Assembly: GCF_034314085.1 (NCBI RefSeq)
Contig: NZ_JAVIWI010000001.1
Location: forward strand, 1,860,001-1,924,000
DNA from: Undibacterium sp. 5I1
GTDB lineage: Bacteria > Pseudomonadota > Gammaproteobacteria > Burkholderiales > Burkholderiaceae_D
DNA length: 64,000 bases
Direction of reading: 5' to 3'
The notes below the pieces were generated by a model. The model was not told where the DNA came from. It saw only the letters and a list, made by a program, of their open reading frames with translations, and made no database searches. Positions 9,049 through 20,458 of the stretch are shown in pieces. Position numbers and translations under genes: made by a program. Within the stretch, counting starts at the first letter, position 1. Every line of letters begins with the position of its first letter.

Positions 9049-10428
9049 TTATGACATTAGTCGTGAAATATCATTAAAAAAGGCAACTGCCATCAAACCC
9101 ATTAATAAAACCACGCCTGCGCGCTGTGCAATCTCACCGAAACGCTCTGACACAGCCCTTCCAGTCAAAACTTCCAGCGAATAATACAACAAATGCCCGC
9201 CATCCAACACAGGAATAGGGAGCAAATTCATGACGCCAAGACTAATACTGATTAAAGCAATAAAGCTAAGGTAACTGACGACACTGGTTCTGGAGGTCTG
9301 ACCTGCATAATCAGCAATCGTGATGGGACCTGTAATATTCTTTAACGAAATATCCCCAGTCACCATTTTCCCCAGCATTTTAAAATTCAAAATACTGGTA
9401 TCCCAGGTTCTTTTTGTGCCCTTGACCACTGAATCCGAAAAAGTTGTTTCTACTTGCACCATCTCTGGTGCGAGCATCAATCCAACTTTAATTCTGCCAA
9501 TAGTCTGATCCTTAATCACTTGCTGCTCAGGTGTGACATCAAGTTCGAAAGTTCGTTCGCCTCGCTTCACTAACAAATGCATCGCTTTATTTGGGGAAGC
9601 ACTGACCAGTTCGGTAAATGCTAAGCCATCCAATAATGGTCTACCATCAACTTCAAGAATTTGGTCTTTCTCCTGCAAGCCAGCGCGCTTCGCAGCTCCT
9701 TCGGGATCTACTGTGCCTAGTATTGCCGCCGGACGAGCAACGGAAAAACCTAATTGATTCAAAAAATCGGCTTCCAGATCTTTACTTGAGAGCTGGGATA
9801 AAGGGAGTTCAATCGTTACGTGATCAAGAATTTCCGGTTTATTTTGACTAACCCTAGCGACAACTATCTGCGCGTTACTTTTAGATAAACCTAATTGTAG
9901 TAACTTCCAGCGCACGTCAGACCAAGTTTGTACATTCTCATCATTTACGCTAGTGATCACGTCACCTTGACGCAAACCTGCGTGATAAGCCAACGAAGAA
10001 CTCGAAGGTACGCGAATTTTACTGCTGGGCTCAGAAACTCCATGCAAGTAAAGACCAGAAAATAAAGTAATTGCCAGCAAAAAATTTGCTGTGGGACCTG
10101 CCGCAACAATGGCGATGCGTTTCCAAACTGACTGTCTACAAAATTCCCTGCTTAACTCATGCTCAGATAGCTTACTTACATCCTGCTCTCTCGCATCAAG
10201 CATTTTGACGTAACCGCCCAAAGGTAAAATTGATAAAGCCCATTCAGTTTGGTCTTTACCAAAATTTTTTGAGTAGATAACTCGCCCCATACCGACAGAA
10301 AACCGTAAAACTTTAACACCGCAAAGTCTGGCGACAAAATAATGTCCAAGCTCGTGAATAATCACAAGAGTACCCAGCGCAAATGCAAATGCTAGGACGG
10401 TTTGTAAAAAAGTTTGTATTTGAATCAT
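9049..10428 (-). CDS. rseP: RIP metalloprotease RseP
   Basis: RseP is the inner-membrane site-2 protease that cuts RseA within the membrane and so releases sigma E; rseA and rpoE are also in this window. HELGH (residues 25-29) is the zinc motif, and the second membrane motif [16 protein letters not shown] supplies the Asp ligand. Two PDZ domains lie in the periplasmic region (~120-310; [20 protein letters not shown] begins the second). 459 residues is normal. The start overlaps the dxr stop by four bases. Confidence 0.97.
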   Translation of the reverse strand: MIQIQTFLQTVLAFAFALGTLVIIHELGHYFVARLCGVKVLRFSVGMGRVIYSKNFGKDQTEWALSILPLGGYVKMLDAREQDVSKLSEHELSREFCRQSVWKRIAIVAAGPTANFLLAITLFSGLYLHGVSEPSSKIRVPSSSSLAYHAGLRQGDVITSVNDENVQTWSDVRWKLLQLGLSKSNAQIVVARVSQNKPEILDHVTIELPLSQLSSKDLEADFLNQLGFSVARPAAILGTVDPEGAAKRAGLQEKDQILEVDGRPLLDGLAFTELVSASPNKAMHLLVKRGERTFELDVTPEQQVIKDQTIGRIKVGLMLAPEMVQVETTFSDSVVKGTKRTWDTSILNFKMLGKMVTGDISLKNITGPITIADYAGQTSRTSVVSYLSFIALISISLGVMNLLPIPVLDGGHLLYYSLEVLTGRAVSERFGEIAQRAGVVLLMGLMAVAFFNDISRLMS

Positions 10429-11618
10429 GAAGCGAGCAAAGCCTGAGTAATTACTCGTGTTTCTTTATCGCATTCAAGAATAGATTCGATATCATCGGCG
10501 CTAGATAATGCAATCTTATCCAATACACGAGCAATAATTTGATCAATCATTCTAAAACCAATTTTCCCGTCCAAAAAAGCTTGGACAGCGATCTCATTAC
10601 TTGCGTTCAATATAGTTGATGCAGTTTGACCCGCTTTCAACGCAGCATAAGCCAGATCAAGGCAAGGAAAACGCTTAAAGTCTGGCGCTTCGAAATGGAG
10701 TTTAGCGATTTTAACCAGATCAAGTGGTGCGACGCCAGATACAATTCGTTCTGGGTAGGCCAAACCGTAAGCAATCGGTGTGCGCATATCCGGATTCCCC
10801 ATCTGGGCAAGGACTGAGCCATCATTGTAGGAAACCATAGAATGAATCACGCTCTGGGGATGTATCAAAACTTCAATTTGCTCTGAAGGCGTAGCAAATA
10901 ACCAGTGCGCCTCAATTACCTCTAAGCCCTTATTCATCATGGTGGCGGAATCAATTGAAATCTTCCTGCCCATGACCCAGTTTGGATGCGCCACGGCCTC
11001 GTCAGGCGTTACATCGGATAAGGATTCTAAATTGCGATTTAAAAAAGGCCCCCCAGACGCTGTCAAGATAATCTTGCTGATTCCATATTCAGATGGATGT
11101 CGATTGTAATTGTGCGGCAAGCATTGGAAGATCGCATTATGCTCGCTGTCTATGGGTAGTAAAGTAGCGCCGCTGTCACGAACAGTATTGATAAATATCT
11201 GTCCAGCCATGACCAAGGCTTCTTTGTTCGCAAGTAGAACTTTCTTACCCGCCTTAGCTGCAGCTAAGGATGCGGGCAAACCAGCAGCGCCGACAATTGC
11301 CGCCATTACCGTATCACAATCGACAGAGCTCGCTACATCACATAGGGCTTGTGAGCCATAGCTGACTTCAGTCTTTAGATTCTTTCCAAGCAGTAGCCGT
11401 TGTAATTCAGAAGCCGCTTTAGCGGAACCAACCACTGCAATCTGCGGATTGAATTGCTTACATTGCAGCGCCAATTTTTCAACTTGACTATGTGCTGTTA
11501 AAGCAAATACCTGATAGCGATCTGGATGTCTAGCAACCACATCCAGAGTAGAAACTCCGATAGAACCGGTTGAACCTAAAACGCAGAGTTTTTGTACACT
11601 TGATACGCTCGTCGTCAT
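10425..11618 (-). CDS. dxr: 1-deoxy-D-xylulose 5-phosphate reductoisomerase
   Basis: Dxr (IspC) converts DXP to MEP with NADPH, the committed step of the non-mevalonate isoprenoid pathway, which feeds the undecaprenyl-PP synthase encoded two genes upstream. The N-terminal [11 protein letters not shown] is the NADPH-binding motif; [15 protein letters not shown] contains metal and substrate ligands; [19 protein letters not shown] is the family signature. I favour the ATG at 11618 (MTTSVSS...), directly after the cdsA stop; the ATG at 11633 inside cdsA adds five residues. Overlaps rseP by four bases. Confidence 0.97.
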   Translation of the reverse strand: MTTSVSSVQKLCVLGSTGSIGVSTLDVVARHPDRYQVFALTAHSQVEKLALQCKQFNPQIAVVGSAKAASELQRLLLGKNLKTEVSYGSQALCDVASSVDCDTVMAAIVGAAGLPASLAAAKAGKKVLLANKEALVMAGQIFINTVRDSGATLLPIDSEHNAIFQCLPHNYNRHPSEYGISKIILTASGGPFLNRNLESLSDVTPDEAVAHPNWVMGRKISIDSATMMNKGLEVIEAHWLFATPSEQIEVLIHPQSVIHSMVSYNDGSVLAQMGNPDMRTPIAYGLAYPERIVSGVAPLDLVKIAKLHFEAPDFKRFPCLDLAYAALKAGQTASTILNASNEIAVQAFLDGKIGFRMIDQIIARVLDKIALSSADDIESILECDKETRVITQALLAS

Positions 11619-11620
11619 AC

Positions 11621-12445
11621 TTACTTCATCCATAAAACAATGAGCGCAGCAATGGGTAATACGGGGATTAAGGCGTCAATCCTATCAAGCACACCGCCAT
11701 GACCCGGCAGTAAAGCACTACTGTCTTTGAAACCTGCACGGCGTTTTAATGAGGATTCAAATAAATCGCCCACAACACTGGCGACAACCAACAGACTCAT
11801 AATGCCAACGAAGCCCAAAATTCCAAACGAGATTAATACTTTGGAAGGAAAAGTACCAGAAAGCACATCAACTTGGCTCGCAGCAAAACTAATCAGCAGT
11901 ACAGCAATCCAGCCGCCTATCGCTCCCTCCCAAGACTTGCCGGGTGAAATACTTGGTGCCAGCTTATGTTTACCAAAAGCTTTTCCAGAAAAATAGGCTC
12001 CGATATCAGCAACCCAGACTGTTGCCATGATAGACAACAAAAAAATCGGGGAGTAATTGAACAAACTGGTTATCGCGACAAAACAAGCAAAAATAGATGC
12101 GCTATACATACCACTAAATAGAGAGTTAGCAATTCCGTTATTACGAGCCGGAAGACCTCTGGCTAGCGAGGGAGTAAATTTAACCGCCCAAAATGCAGTG
12201 GACAAAGCAAACAGCATAGGTTGAGAAATAGCAGCATTACTAACAGTTAAGCCCGCAAATAAGCCCGCCCAAATAAGGGCAATAACAATAGGAGCCGGTT
12301 TCTGAAACAGACGTTGGTTTTCCCACATTGCGGCGCCCAAGAACAAGGTTGCGATGATCGTAAACGCAATAAAAGAACCCGAATAAAGAATCGGCAATAA
12401 AATCGCCAATAATATCAATGCCGTAATGACACGAGTTTTAAGCAT
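11621..12445 (-). CDS. cdsA: Phosphatidate cytidylyltransferase
   Basis: CdsA makes CDP-diacylglycerol from phosphatidic acid and CTP at the inner membrane, the precursor of all phospholipids. The 274-residue protein is mostly hydrophobic with about eight membrane segments and carries the C-terminal signature [20 protein letters not shown] followed by [29 protein letters not shown] is also characteristic. It follows uppS by ~15 bp and precedes dxr. Confidence 0.97.
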   Translation of the reverse strand: MLKTRVITALILLAILLPILYSGSFIAFTIIATLFLGAAMWENQRLFQKPAPIVIALIWAGLFAGLTVSNAAISQPMLFALSTAFWAVKFTPSLARGLPARNNGIANSLFSGMYSASIFACFVAITSLFNYSPIFLLSIMATVWVADIGAYFSGKAFGKHKLAPSISPGKSWEGAIGGWIAVLLISFAASQVDVLSGTFPSKVLISFGILGFVGIMSLLVVASVVGDLFESSLKRRAGFKDSSALLPGHGGVLDRIDALIPVLPIAALIVLWMK

Positions 12446-12460
12446 TAAGTCGCCTGAAAG

Positions 12461-13216
12461 CTATGACGATGTTTGTCCTACCAATTGCGCACTGGTTCGG
12501 CCAAATCTTCGTTCTCTTGTTTGATAGGATGTGATGGCCGTATCTAGCGCTGCAGCATCAAAGTCAGGCCAGTAGGTCTCGGTAAAGTAAAGCTCACTGT
12601 AGGCCAATTGCCACAGTAAAAAATTAGAAATTCTTGTTTCACCGCCAGTACGGATAAAAAGATCTGGCTCGGGCGCATACGCCATAGACAAATAAGGCGC
12701 TAATTGATCCTCATCAATCGGCATACTAACTTGCCCCTCTTGTACCAACCGATTAAAGGCTTGCACTACATCCCAGCGGCCACCATAGTTAGCGCAGATG
12801 GTGACTGTGAGCCCGGCATTGTTCGCCGTCTTCGTCTCTGCTGCTTGTATCATTTTCTGCAATGACGCATCAAAACGACTTAAATCACCGACTACCTTCA
12901 AGCGAATATCGTTTACGTGCATTTTTGCGACTTCTTTCTCAAGCGCAGTAACAAATAAGCGCATCAATAAAGAAACTTCATCTGCAGGCCGACGCCAGTT
13001 TTCAGAACTAAAGGCAAAAAGAGTCAGGTATTGCACGCCCCTGATGGCACATGCTTCGACGATGACACGAACTGCATCTACCCCTTTAGCATGTCCCGCC
13101 ACACGTGGCAAAAAGCGCTTGGTCGCCCAACGCCCATTACCATCCATGATAATAGCCACGTGCTTAGGCACATTATCGACAACGGGAACATCTTTTGTAG
13201 AGCTAATGTGAGTCAT
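12461..13216 (-). CDS. uppS: Isoprenyl transferase (undecaprenyl diphosphate synthase)
   Basis: UppS extends farnesyl-PP with isopentenyl-PP to the C55 carrier lipid used for peptidoglycan and O-antigen. The 251-residue cis-prenyltransferase has [13 protein letters not shown] near the N terminus (catalytic Asp), the SSENWRRP motif and the C-terminal [18 protein letters not shown] and YTEL-like [13 protein letters not shown]. Located between frr and cdsA, the conserved order. Confidence 0.97.
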   Translation of the reverse strand: MTHISSTKDVPVVDNVPKHVAIIMDGNGRWATKRFLPRVAGHAKGVDAVRVIVEACAIRGVQYLTLFAFSSENWRRPADEVSLLMRLFVTALEKEVAKMHVNDIRLKVVGDLSRFDASLQKMIQAAETKTANNAGLTVTICANYGGRWDVVQAFNRLVQEGQVSMPIDEDQLAPYLSMAYAPEPDLFIRTGGETRISNFLLWQLAYSELYFTETYWPDFDAAALDTAITSYQTRERRFGRTSAQLVGQTSS

Positions 13217-13309
13217 GAATATCCAGAATGAATTACTTCTTTTCTGCCTTGAGCAAAAAATTTAATTAAACGCCCAAGGCAAATAGGAGCAAGGAAATAT
13301 CGGGGCAAT

Positions 13310-13870
13310 CTATACCGTCAATACTTCTTTTTCTTTTTCAGCAAGTAGCTTGTCTACTTCACTAACAAACTTATCGGTCAGCTTCTGTATATCATCTTGA
13401 GCCCGACGCTCATCATCCTCAGAGCACTCTTTATCCTTGAGAATTTTCTTGAGTGACTCGTTAGCATCACGGCGAATATTACGGATGGCGATTTTTCCAT
13501 CTTCGCCCTCATTCTTAACCAACTTAACCATTTCTTTACGACGCTCTTCTGTCAACGCCGGAGTTGGTACTCGGATCATGTCACCTTGCGTGGACGGATT
13601 CAGACCTAAATCCGCATCACGAATCGCCTTCTCAACCGCAGAAATCATTTTCTTTTCCCAAGGTTGAACACCGATAGTACGGGCATCGATTAGGGTCACG
13701 TTCGCAACTTGGGTAATATGTGTTGCCGTACCATAGTAATCAACTTGAACATGATCAAGAATGCCGGTATGCGCGCGGCCAGTACGGACTTTGGACAAAT
13801 CCGCCTTCAGCGTCTCTATCGTTTTTTGCATTCTTTGTTCAGTATTTTTCTTTACATCTGCAACGGTCAT
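13310..13870 (-). CDS. frr: Ribosome recycling factor
   Basis: RRF splits post-termination ribosomes together with EF-G. The 186-residue protein matches the usual length (185) and has the hallmark KVRTGRAH segment, the [15 protein letters not shown] stretch and the C-terminal KEKEVLTV. The gene follows pyrH by ~50 bp and has a good ribosome binding site (GGAGGGCGGC) upstream of its ATG. Confidence 0.98.
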   Translation of the reverse strand: MTVADVKKNTEQRMQKTIETLKADLSKVRTGRAHTGILDHVQVDYYGTATHITQVANVTLIDARTIGVQPWEKKMISAVEKAIRDADLGLNPSTQGDMIRVPTPALTEERRKEMVKLVKNEGEDGKIAIRNIRRDANESLKKILKDKECSEDDERRAQDDIQKLTDKFVSEVDKLLAEKEKEVLTV

Positions 13871-13920
13871 GCCGCCCTCCTATACATCAACTTATCAATT
13901 CAGTAGTACGTTCAATAAAA

Positions 13921-14652
13921 TTATACGTGTACCAAGGTGCCTTCGTCTGCTCCCATGATGACGTTTCTTAGCGCACCTGGTTTGACAATTGAGAAGACTT
14001 TGATTGGTAATTTTTGATCTCTACATAACGCAAATGCAGTTGCGTCCATTACCTGCAAATGGCGTGAGATTGCCTCATCAAAAGAAATCGTGGTGTAACG
14101 CGTTGCTGTAGGATCTTTCTTTGGGTCGGCAGTATAGACGCCATCGACTTTGGTCGCTTTTAAAACAATCTCTGCACCGATTTCTGATCCTCGTAAAGCA
14201 GCGGCAGTATCTGTAGTAAAGAACGGATTACCTGTTCCAGCTGCAAATACAACAACTTTACCTTCCTCCAGATATTGCAATGCTTTAGGGCGGACGTAAG
14301 GCTCAACTACTTGATCGATCCCAATTGCTGACATAACCCTGGCAGTAATACCCGCCTGACGCATCGCATCCGCCAATGCCAGGGAATTCATTACAGTTGC
14401 AAGCATCCCCATATAATCCGCTGTGGCCCGATCCATACCTTGCGCACCGGGCGCTACACCGCGAAAAATATTACCGCCTCCAATAACAATCGCCAATTCA
14501 ACGCCAAGCCTTGAGACTTCAGCGACATCAGCAACCATACGCTCAATTGTTGCGCGATTAATTCCGAAGGCATCATCTCCCATCAAGGCCTCACCAGAGA
14601 GCTTCAACAGGACACGTTTGTAAGCTGGCTTTGCGTTCGTTACGTTTGTCAC
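13921..14652 (-). CDS. pyrH: UMP kinase
   Basis: PyrH phosphorylates UMP to UDP in pyrimidine nucleotide synthesis. The 243-residue amino-acid-kinase-fold protein has [15 protein letters not shown] at the N terminus, [11 protein letters not shown] for phosphate binding and [20 protein letters not shown]. Its ATG is preceded by an AAGGAG-like site. It lies 200 bp downstream of tsf, whose terminator falls in the gap, so it may use its own promoter. Confidence 0.98.
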   Translation of the reverse strand: MTNVTNAKPAYKRVLLKLSGEALMGDDAFGINRATIERMVADVAEVSRLGVELAIVIGGGNIFRGVAPGAQGMDRATADYMGMLATVMNSLALADAMRQAGITARVMSAIGIDQVVEPYVRPKALQYLEEGKVVVFAAGTGNPFFTTDTAAALRGSEIGAEIVLKATKVDGVYTADPKKDPTATRYTTISFDEAISRHLQVMDATAFALCRDQKLPIKVFSIVKPGALRNVIMGADEGTLVHV

Positions 14653-14820
14653 GTTCTGGACTCCTTATGGATTTAGACGATTAATTTCTTACATGCTAAA
14701 AGCTGAGAAACGAGCCGCATTAAATAGCTTCACTAAATGTAAATACTAGATAGCAATTTAATGCAAACTAGTACACCTTATTAGCACACTGTATCTATAC
14801 ATTTAAAAAGCGGGCAGTTT

Positions 14821-14843
14821 AAAAAAACGGGCCTTTCGGCCCG
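14821..14843 (-). terminator. Intrinsic terminator after tsf
   Basis: On the minus strand a six-pair GC stem, CGGGCC / GGCCCG with a four-base loop (14828-14843), is followed by seven T's. It lies 10 bp beyond the tsf stop codon. Confidence 0.9.
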
Positions 14844-14852
14844 CATTCTTGC

Positions 14853-15734
14853 TTACGCCTGCTTTGCCGCTGCCACCTGAGCAGCTACTTCCGCAGCGAA
14901 ATCGTCTTGCTTTTTCTCAATGCCTTCACCAACCACATACATTGTGAAAGATTTGACGGAAGCATTTGCCGCCTTCAACATTTGCTCGACTGTTTGCTTG
15001 TCGTTCTTCACAAATGTTTGATTCAACAGCGAGACTTCTTTCAAAAACTTCTGAATCGAACCATCAACCATTTTAGCAACGATATCTGCTGGCTTACCAG
15101 ACTCAGCCGCTTTCTGAGAGGCTACTGAACGTTCTTTCTCAATCAATTCAGCAGGAACTTGTTCAGAGGACAATGAAACTGGTTTCATTGCGGCAATGTG
15201 CATAGCAACATCTTTACCGACCTGATCATCAGCGGCATTAAAGTCAACTACAACACCGATACGGGTGCCGTGCAAGTAAGCTGCTAATTTAGATTCAGTA
15301 TCAAAACGTACAAAACGGCGAATTGACATGTTTTCGCCGATTTTCCCGATCAATGCAGCGCGCACTGACTCTACTGTGCCGCCTTCCAATGGCAAAGCTG
15401 ATAAAGCTGCTACGTCAGCAGGGTTATGCTCTGCAACCAACTTCGCACAATTGTTTACTAACGCCAAAAAGTCATCATTCTTGGTAACAAAGTCAGTTTC
15501 GCAATTAACTTCAATCATTGCGCCAACATTACCAGTTAAGTAACTAGCTACTACGCCTTCTGCAGTAATACGGGATGCCGCTTTCGATGCTTTGCCACCA
15601 AGTTTAATACGGAGCAATTCTTCTGCGCGATCCATATTACCTTCGGCTTCAGTCAAAGCTTTTTTGCACTCCATCATCGGCGCATCTGTCTTTGCGCGCA
15701 ATTCACCCACCATCGCTGCTGTAATTGCTGCCAT
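14853..15734 (-). CDS. tsf: Elongation factor Ts
   Basis: EF-Ts is the nucleotide exchange factor for EF-Tu. The 293-residue protein has the N-terminal UBA-like helix bundle and signature [16 protein letters not shown], then the core [16 protein letters not shown]. Length is normal for Betaproteobacteria. The GGAG ribosome binding site lies just upstream of the ATG. It follows rpsB, separated by ~130 bp including a terminator-like hairpin, the classical rpsB-tsf arrangement. Confidence 0.98.
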   Translation of the reverse strand: MAAITAAMVGELRAKTDAPMMECKKALTEAEGNMDRAEELLRIKLGGKASKAASRITAEGVVASYLTGNVGAMIEVNCETDFVTKNDDFLALVNNCAKLVAEHNPADVAALSALPLEGGTVESVRAALIGKIGENMSIRRFVRFDTESKLAAYLHGTRIGVVVDFNAADDQVGKDVAMHIAAMKPVSLSSEQVPAELIEKERSVASQKAAESGKPADIVAKMVDGSIQKFLKEVSLLNQTFVKNDKQTVEQMLKAANASVKSFTMYVVGEGIEKKQDDFAAEVAAQVAAAKQA

Positions 15735-15793
15735 GTTTTTCTCCTAAATTGATAGTGCCATCTATTGATAAGCACCAACATCAAAATTTATTT

Positions 15794-15821
15794 AAAAAAA
15801 GGGGCGAACGACTGTTGCCCC
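15794..15821 (-). terminator. Terminator or attenuator after rpsB
   Basis: On the minus strand GGGGC(AAC) pairs with (GTT)CGCCCC with one bulged base (15801-15821), followed by seven T's. It sits between rpsB and tsf, so it may terminate only part of transcription and lower tsf expression relative to rpsB. Confidence 0.75.
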
Positions 15822-15867
15822 TTTACCATCACCTTACTTGCGAACTCAGTTCGTAGCTTTTAAGCAA

Positions 15868-16617
15868 TTAAGCTTGACCTGCCACTTCGACGAATTCATC
15901 AGCACTTGGCTTAACAGCTTCTAACACTTCGTTGACAGCATTAGCACGGCCTTCGAGAATTGCATCAGCAACGCCGCGAGCGTACAAAGCGATTGCCTTG
16001 GAGGAGTCATCGTTACCTGGAATGATGTAAGTAACACCTTCAGGAGAGTGATTAGTATCAACTACGCCGATAACTGGGATACCCAATTTAGCAGCTTCAG
16101 TGATAGCGCCTTTATGATAACCAACGTCAACTACGAAAATTGCGTCAGGAATACCACCCATATCCTTGATGCCGCCGATTGCTTTTTGCAATTTAACGAT
16201 TTCACGTTGGAACATCAACGCTTCTTTTTTACTCAACTTTTCTACAGAACCATCTTCTACAGAAGCTTCCATATCTTTCAAACGTTTGATCGATGTTTTG
16301 ACTGTTTTGAAGTTAGTCAACATACCACCCAACCAACGCTGGTCAACGAAAGGCATACCAGCGCGTTGCGCTTCTGCTGCCATGATGTCGCGTGCTTGAC
16401 GTTTTGTACCAACCAACAAAATTGTGCCGCGATTTGCTGATAATTGACGGATGTATTGCATCGCCTCTTGATACATACCCAGAGTTTTTTCCAGGTTGAC
16501 GATATGAATTTTATTGCGGTGACCAAAGATAAACGGCGCCATTTTTGGATTCCAAAAACGGGTTTGGTGACCAAAATGGACGCCAGCTTCTAGCATTTCG
16601 CGCATTGTTACAGACAT
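15868..16617 (-). CDS. rpsB: 30S ribosomal protein S2
   Basis: S2 is a structural protein of the small ribosomal subunit. The 249-residue product has the typical start [20 protein letters not shown], the [11 protein letters not shown] motif and PDAIFVVDV. Transcribed divergently from map across a ~280-bp region that should hold promoters for both. In enterobacteria the rpsB leader is autoregulated by S2; whether that holds here cannot be seen directly. Confidence 0.99.
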   Translation of the reverse strand: MSVTMREMLEAGVHFGHQTRFWNPKMAPFIFGHRNKIHIVNLEKTLGMYQEAMQYIRQLSANRGTILLVGTKRQARDIMAAEAQRAGMPFVDQRWLGGMLTNFKTVKTSIKRLKDMEASVEDGSVEKLSKKEALMFQREIVKLQKAIGGIKDMGGIPDAIFVVDVGYHKGAITEAAKLGIPVIGVVDTNHSPEGVTYIIPGNDDSSKAIALYARGVADAILEGRANAVNEVLEAVKPSADEFVEVAGQA

Positions 16618-16901
16618 ATTAACTCCAGGGTTAGGTCTTGAATCCAGTCAGTGATCTGGGAATATTATGTAATTCCAGACACCCTTGTTGATCAGATTCG
16701 TGCATTAATAAATAATTTTTTAATCAACTTTTCATAGCTGATTTGTAGCTTCTCTTTAGCTTGATGATGCATTTATCCAAACTAGCCTTCTATTGTACTA
16801 CGAAATGAGCCCTAAATTCAAGCGCGCAATGATCGGCCAGCGAACGGCTCTTGCCTCGACTATAATTGGAGCTTACTTATATTCATCTTATTTGGCTCAG
16901 C

Positions 16902-17732
16902 ATGACATCTATCTCAATTAAAACACCGGAAGATATCGCAGGAATGCGTATAGCAGGCCGACTTGGCTCGGAAGTACTGGATTACATTACGCCATTCGTC
17001 AAAGTAGGCGTAACTACGGGTGAATTAGACAGATTGTGTCATGAATACATGGCCAATATCCAAGGTACCATCCCGGCTCCATTAAACTATTGCCCACCTG
17101 GCTACACGCCTTACCCAAAGGCGATTTGCACTTCGGTCAACGACGTAATTTGCCATGGAATTCCCGGGGATAAAATATTAAAAAGTGGCGATGTTGTCAA
17201 TTTAGACATTACTGTGATCAAAGATGGCTACCACGGGGATAATAGCCGTATGTTCTTGGTTGGTGAGCCATCGATTTTGGCAAAACGTCTTAATGAGATC
17301 ACATACGAATGCATGTGGTTAGGTATTTCCAAAGTAAAACCGGGTAATCATTTGGGTGATATCGGCCATATCATTCAACAACACGCAGAAAAAGCTGGCT
17401 ATAGCGTGGTTCGTGAATTTTGCGGTCACGGCATCGGCAAAGTTTTCCATGAAGAACCACAAGTACTTCATTACGGGCGTCCTGGCACATTAGAGAAATT
17501 AGTGCCTGGTATGATATTCACTATAGAACCGATGATTAATGCTGGTCGTCGTGACATTCGTGAAATGGGTGACGGCTGGACCATTAAAACAAAAGACCGC
17601 AGCTTATCTGCACAGTGGGAACACACGATTTTGGTCACAGAAACAGGTTATGAAGTATTGACCTTATCTGCGGGATCACCTCCGCCTCCTGCATTTATTT
17701 TGGCCGGCTCGACGCAAAACCTACCAGCATAA
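16902..17732 (+). CDS. map: Type I methionine aminopeptidase
   Basis: Map removes the initiator methionine from nascent proteins. Starting at the ATG at 16902 (MTSISIKTPED) gives 276 residues; the frame upstream opens only with a TTG. Metal ligands are visible: Asp102 (NLDIT), Asp113 (YHGDNS), His in CGHGIGKVFHEEP, Glu in FTIEPMI and Glu in WEHTIL; His85 in VICHGIPGD is the substrate-binding His. A TATAAT hexamer at 16861 could be the -10 element, though no good -35 was seen. The stop codon shares one base with the glnD start, so the two are coupled. Confidence 0.97.
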   Translation: MTSISIKTPEDIAGMRIAGRLGSEVLDYITPFVKVGVTTGELDRLCHEYMANIQGTIPAPLNYCPPGYTPYPKAICTSVNDVICHGIPGDKILKSGDVVNLDITVIKDGYHGDNSRMFLVGEPSILAKRLNEITYECMWLGISKVKPGNHLGDIGHIIQQHAEKAGYSVVREFCGHGIGKVFHEEPQVLHYGRPGTLEKLVPGMIFTIEPMINAGRRDIREMGDGWTIKTKDRSLSAQWEHTILVTETGYEVLTLSAGSPPPPAFILAGSTQNLPA

Positions 17733-20299
17733 TGACAGCCGCTGTTGCAAACATTTCCGCATTAGAGTTCAAAGAAGAACTCAAAGCAGCGCAACAGTTG
17801 GTAATCGCTGCATTCACAGAAAATCACAAAGCGGAACAATTACTGCACGACTTGTGCCGCAATGTTGATAACGTTTTAATCAAAATTTGGAAAAAATTCA
17901 ACTTCCCGACCAGTACTGCGCTGGTCGCAGTTGGTGGTTATGGGCGAGGAGAATTATTCCCTTATTCTGATGTAGACGTCATGATTCTCCTGTCTGCACA
18001 GCCAGATAGTCTGACGCGTGCGAAGCTGGAACAATTAGTGCAGATTTTTTGGGATATTGGACTCGATATTGGTCACAGCATACGCACTGTTGACGAATGC
18101 ATGCAAGAAGCAAAAGTAGACCTTACCGTTAAAACTTGTTTGCTGGAAGCGCGCTTAGTTACTGGCAGCCGTAAATTATTCCGTGAACTACAAGCAGCCT
18201 ATCTTGCCGATATAAACCCGCAACAATTTTTCCAGGAAAAACTACTGGAAATGCGTCAGCGGCATGTCAAGTACGAAGATACTGCCTACAGCCTGGAACC
18301 AAACTGCAAAGAAAGCCCGGGAGGACTAAGAGACCTGCAGGTGATCTTATGGGTTGCTAAAGCGGCTAACTTAGGTAACTCATGGCGGGAACTCGCTGAT
18401 CGTGGCTTGATTACGCCAACCGAAGCACACCAACTTAAGCGCAATGAGCGCGCTTTCAAAGATATTCGCATACGGCTGCATATTCACGCGGGTCGACGCG
18501 AAGACAGGCTGATCTTTGACGTGCAAACAGCGATTGCTGAGACTTTTGGATTTAAGACTACTGATTCGCGCAGAGCTAGTGAACATTTAATGCAGCGCTA
18601 CTATTGGGCAGCAAAAACGGTTACGCAACTCAATATGATCCTGCTGCAAAATATTGAAGCCAGCTTATTTCCCCAACCGTCCGTGCCGCGCCCAATCAAT
18701 CTGCATTTTAATGAAGTAAACGGTTTTATTGATATGGCCCGGGATGAGCTTTTTCCGTCAACACCGTCTGCGATACTAGAAGTATTTCTGCTGCTGGTGC
18801 AACACCCTGAATTGAAAGGGATGACCGCACGCACCATGCGCGCCTTGTGGCATGCTCGCTTTTTGATTGATGCGGGTTTCCGTCACGATATTTTTAACCG
18901 TGCGATGTTTTTGCAGATTCTGCAGTCTCCGCGCGGGATTACCCATGCGTTACGGCGCATGAACCAGATGAGTATTCTGGGTCGCTACCTGCCTAACTTC
19001 AGACGTATCATTGGTCAGATGCAGCACGACCTGTTTCATGCCTACACAGTAGATCAACACATATTGATGGTGGTGCGCAATATACGTCGTTTTACGATGA
19101 CAGAACATGCACATGAATACCCATTTTGCAGCCAGTTAATGGCGAACTTTACGCAACCATGGGTGTTATATATCGCGGCACTTTTCCATGATATCGCCAA
19201 AGGACGCGGCGGCGATCATTCTGTCTTAGGTATGGCAGATGCAAAGAAATTTTGCTTTGATCACGGTATCTCTAAAGCCAATTCTGAGTTGATTATATTT
19301 TTAGTACAGCAGCATTTGACGATGTCGCATTTCGCACAAAAACAGGATTTATCTGATCCCGATGTTGTACAGGCATTTGCAAAAATAGTGAAGGACGAAC
19401 GTCACCTCACAGCACTATATCTACTCACGGTCGCAGACATTCGTGGCACCAGTCCTAAGGTTTGGAATGCATGGAAAGGGAAACTGCTAGAGGATTTATA
19501 TCGTATTACCTTGCGAATTTTAGGTGGCGAAGCACCATCTAAAGATAGAGAATTAAAAAATCGGCAGGAGGATGCACTTAAAGCTTTACGTCTTTTTGGT
19601 TTGCCCGTAGATGCTCATGAGGCGCTTTGGCAGCAACTGGATATGGCGTATTTTTTACGTCATGACTCCTCCGATATCGCCTGGCAAACGCGCTCACTGT
19701 ATGACAAAATTAACAGCACAGTTCCAGTCGTCAACTGTCGTTTATCACCAATTGGCGAAGGCTTGCAAGTCACTGTCTATGTTCAAGATCAAGCTGATTT
19801 ATTTGCCCGAATTTGCAATTATTTTGATAGCAAAAATTTTGGCATTTTAGACGCGAAAATTCATACAACTAAAAGTGGCTATGCGCTCGATACTTTTTTG
19901 GTGATTGAGCCTGCCTTTGCAAATAACTACCGTGACATCATTAATTTAATCGAGCATGAACTGGCAACGGTGCTCACCCAGCAGACTGCCTTGTCACCTC
20001 CGAACCGTGGCCGGTTATCACGCATGTCCAGAACCTTCCCGATAGTACCAAGCGTGGATCTAAGGCCGGATGAGCGTGGTCAATACTATTTATTATCAAT
20101 CTCAGCCAATGATAGAAACGGTCTGCTGTACTCGATTGCAAACGTATTAACCAAATATAAAATTAATTTGCATACAGCCAAAATTATGACGCTTGGTGAG
20201 CGGGTAGAAGACGTTTTTCTGGTCGATGGTGCCTCGCTACAAAGAGCTAAAAACCAATTACAATTTGAGACTGAGCTATTGGATGCGTTACGGATTTAG
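17732..20299 (+). CDS. glnD: Bifunctional uridylyltransferase/uridylyl-removing enzyme (PII uridylyltransferase)
   Basis: GlnD senses glutamine and uridylylates or deuridylylates the PII proteins, controlling nitrogen assimilation. The 855-residue protein has the nucleotidyltransferase motif GGYGRGELFPYSDVD (residues 68-82), an HD domain near residues 485-495 (FHDIAKGRGGDHS) and two C-terminal ACT domains (~675-750 and ~785-855) for glutamine sensing. All motifs are intact and length is normal. It overlaps map by one base, an order common in Burkholderiales. Confidence 0.98.
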   Translation: MTAAVANISALEFKEELKAAQQLVIAAFTENHKAEQLLHDLCRNVDNVLIKIWKKFNFPTSTALVAVGGYGRGELFPYSDVDVMILLSAQPDSLTRAKLEQLVQIFWDIGLDIGHSIRTVDECMQEAKVDLTVKTCLLEARLVTGSRKLFRELQAAYLADINPQQFFQEKLLEMRQRHVKYEDTAYSLEPNCKESPGGLRDLQVILWVAKAANLGNSWRELADRGLITPTEAHQLKRNERAFKDIRIRLHIHAGRREDRLIFDVQTAIAETFGFKTTDSRRASEHLMQRYYWAAKTVTQLNMILLQNIEASLFPQPSVPRPINLHFNEVNGFIDMARDELFPSTPSAILEVFLLLVQHPELKGMTARTMRALWHARFLIDAGFRHDIFNRAMFLQILQSPRGITHALRRMNQMSILGRYLPNFRRIIGQMQHDLFHAYTVDQHILMVVRNIRRFTMTEHAHEYPFCSQLMANFTQPWVLYIAALFHDIAKGRGGDHSVLGMADAKKFCFDHGISKANSELIIFLVQQHLTMSHFAQKQDLSDPDVVQAFAKIVKDERHLTALYLLTVADIRGTSPKVWNAWKGKLLEDLYRITLRILGGEAPSKDRELKNRQEDALKALRLFGLPVDAHEALWQQLDMAYFLRHDSSDIAWQTRSLYDKINSTVPVVNCRLSPIGEGLQVTVYVQDQADLFARICNYFDSKNFGILDAKIHTTKSGYALDTFLVIEPAFANNYRDIINLIEHELATVLTQQTALSPPNRGRLSRMSRTFPIVPSVDLRPDERGQYYLLSISANDRNGLLYSIANVLTKYKINLHTAKIMTLGERVEDVFLVDGASLQRAKNQLQFETELLDALRI

Positions 20300-20458
20300 G
20301 CTGAATCAAATGGATATTTTCTAAAAACTAAACAAATCTCTAGCGTCTCTGTTTTAATGCAACGCCCTACCTGTTATTGAGCCATTAAACGACTACCTCG
20401 CGTTTAATTAAGACTTACTTAACGTTATTTTCATCACTATTAATTGATTATCTTTACC

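Noticed and set aside
13243..13280. TGCCTTG / CAAGGCA hairpin between uppS and frr as a terminator
   Set aside because: No T run follows on the minus strand, so it does not meet the pattern of an intrinsic terminator.
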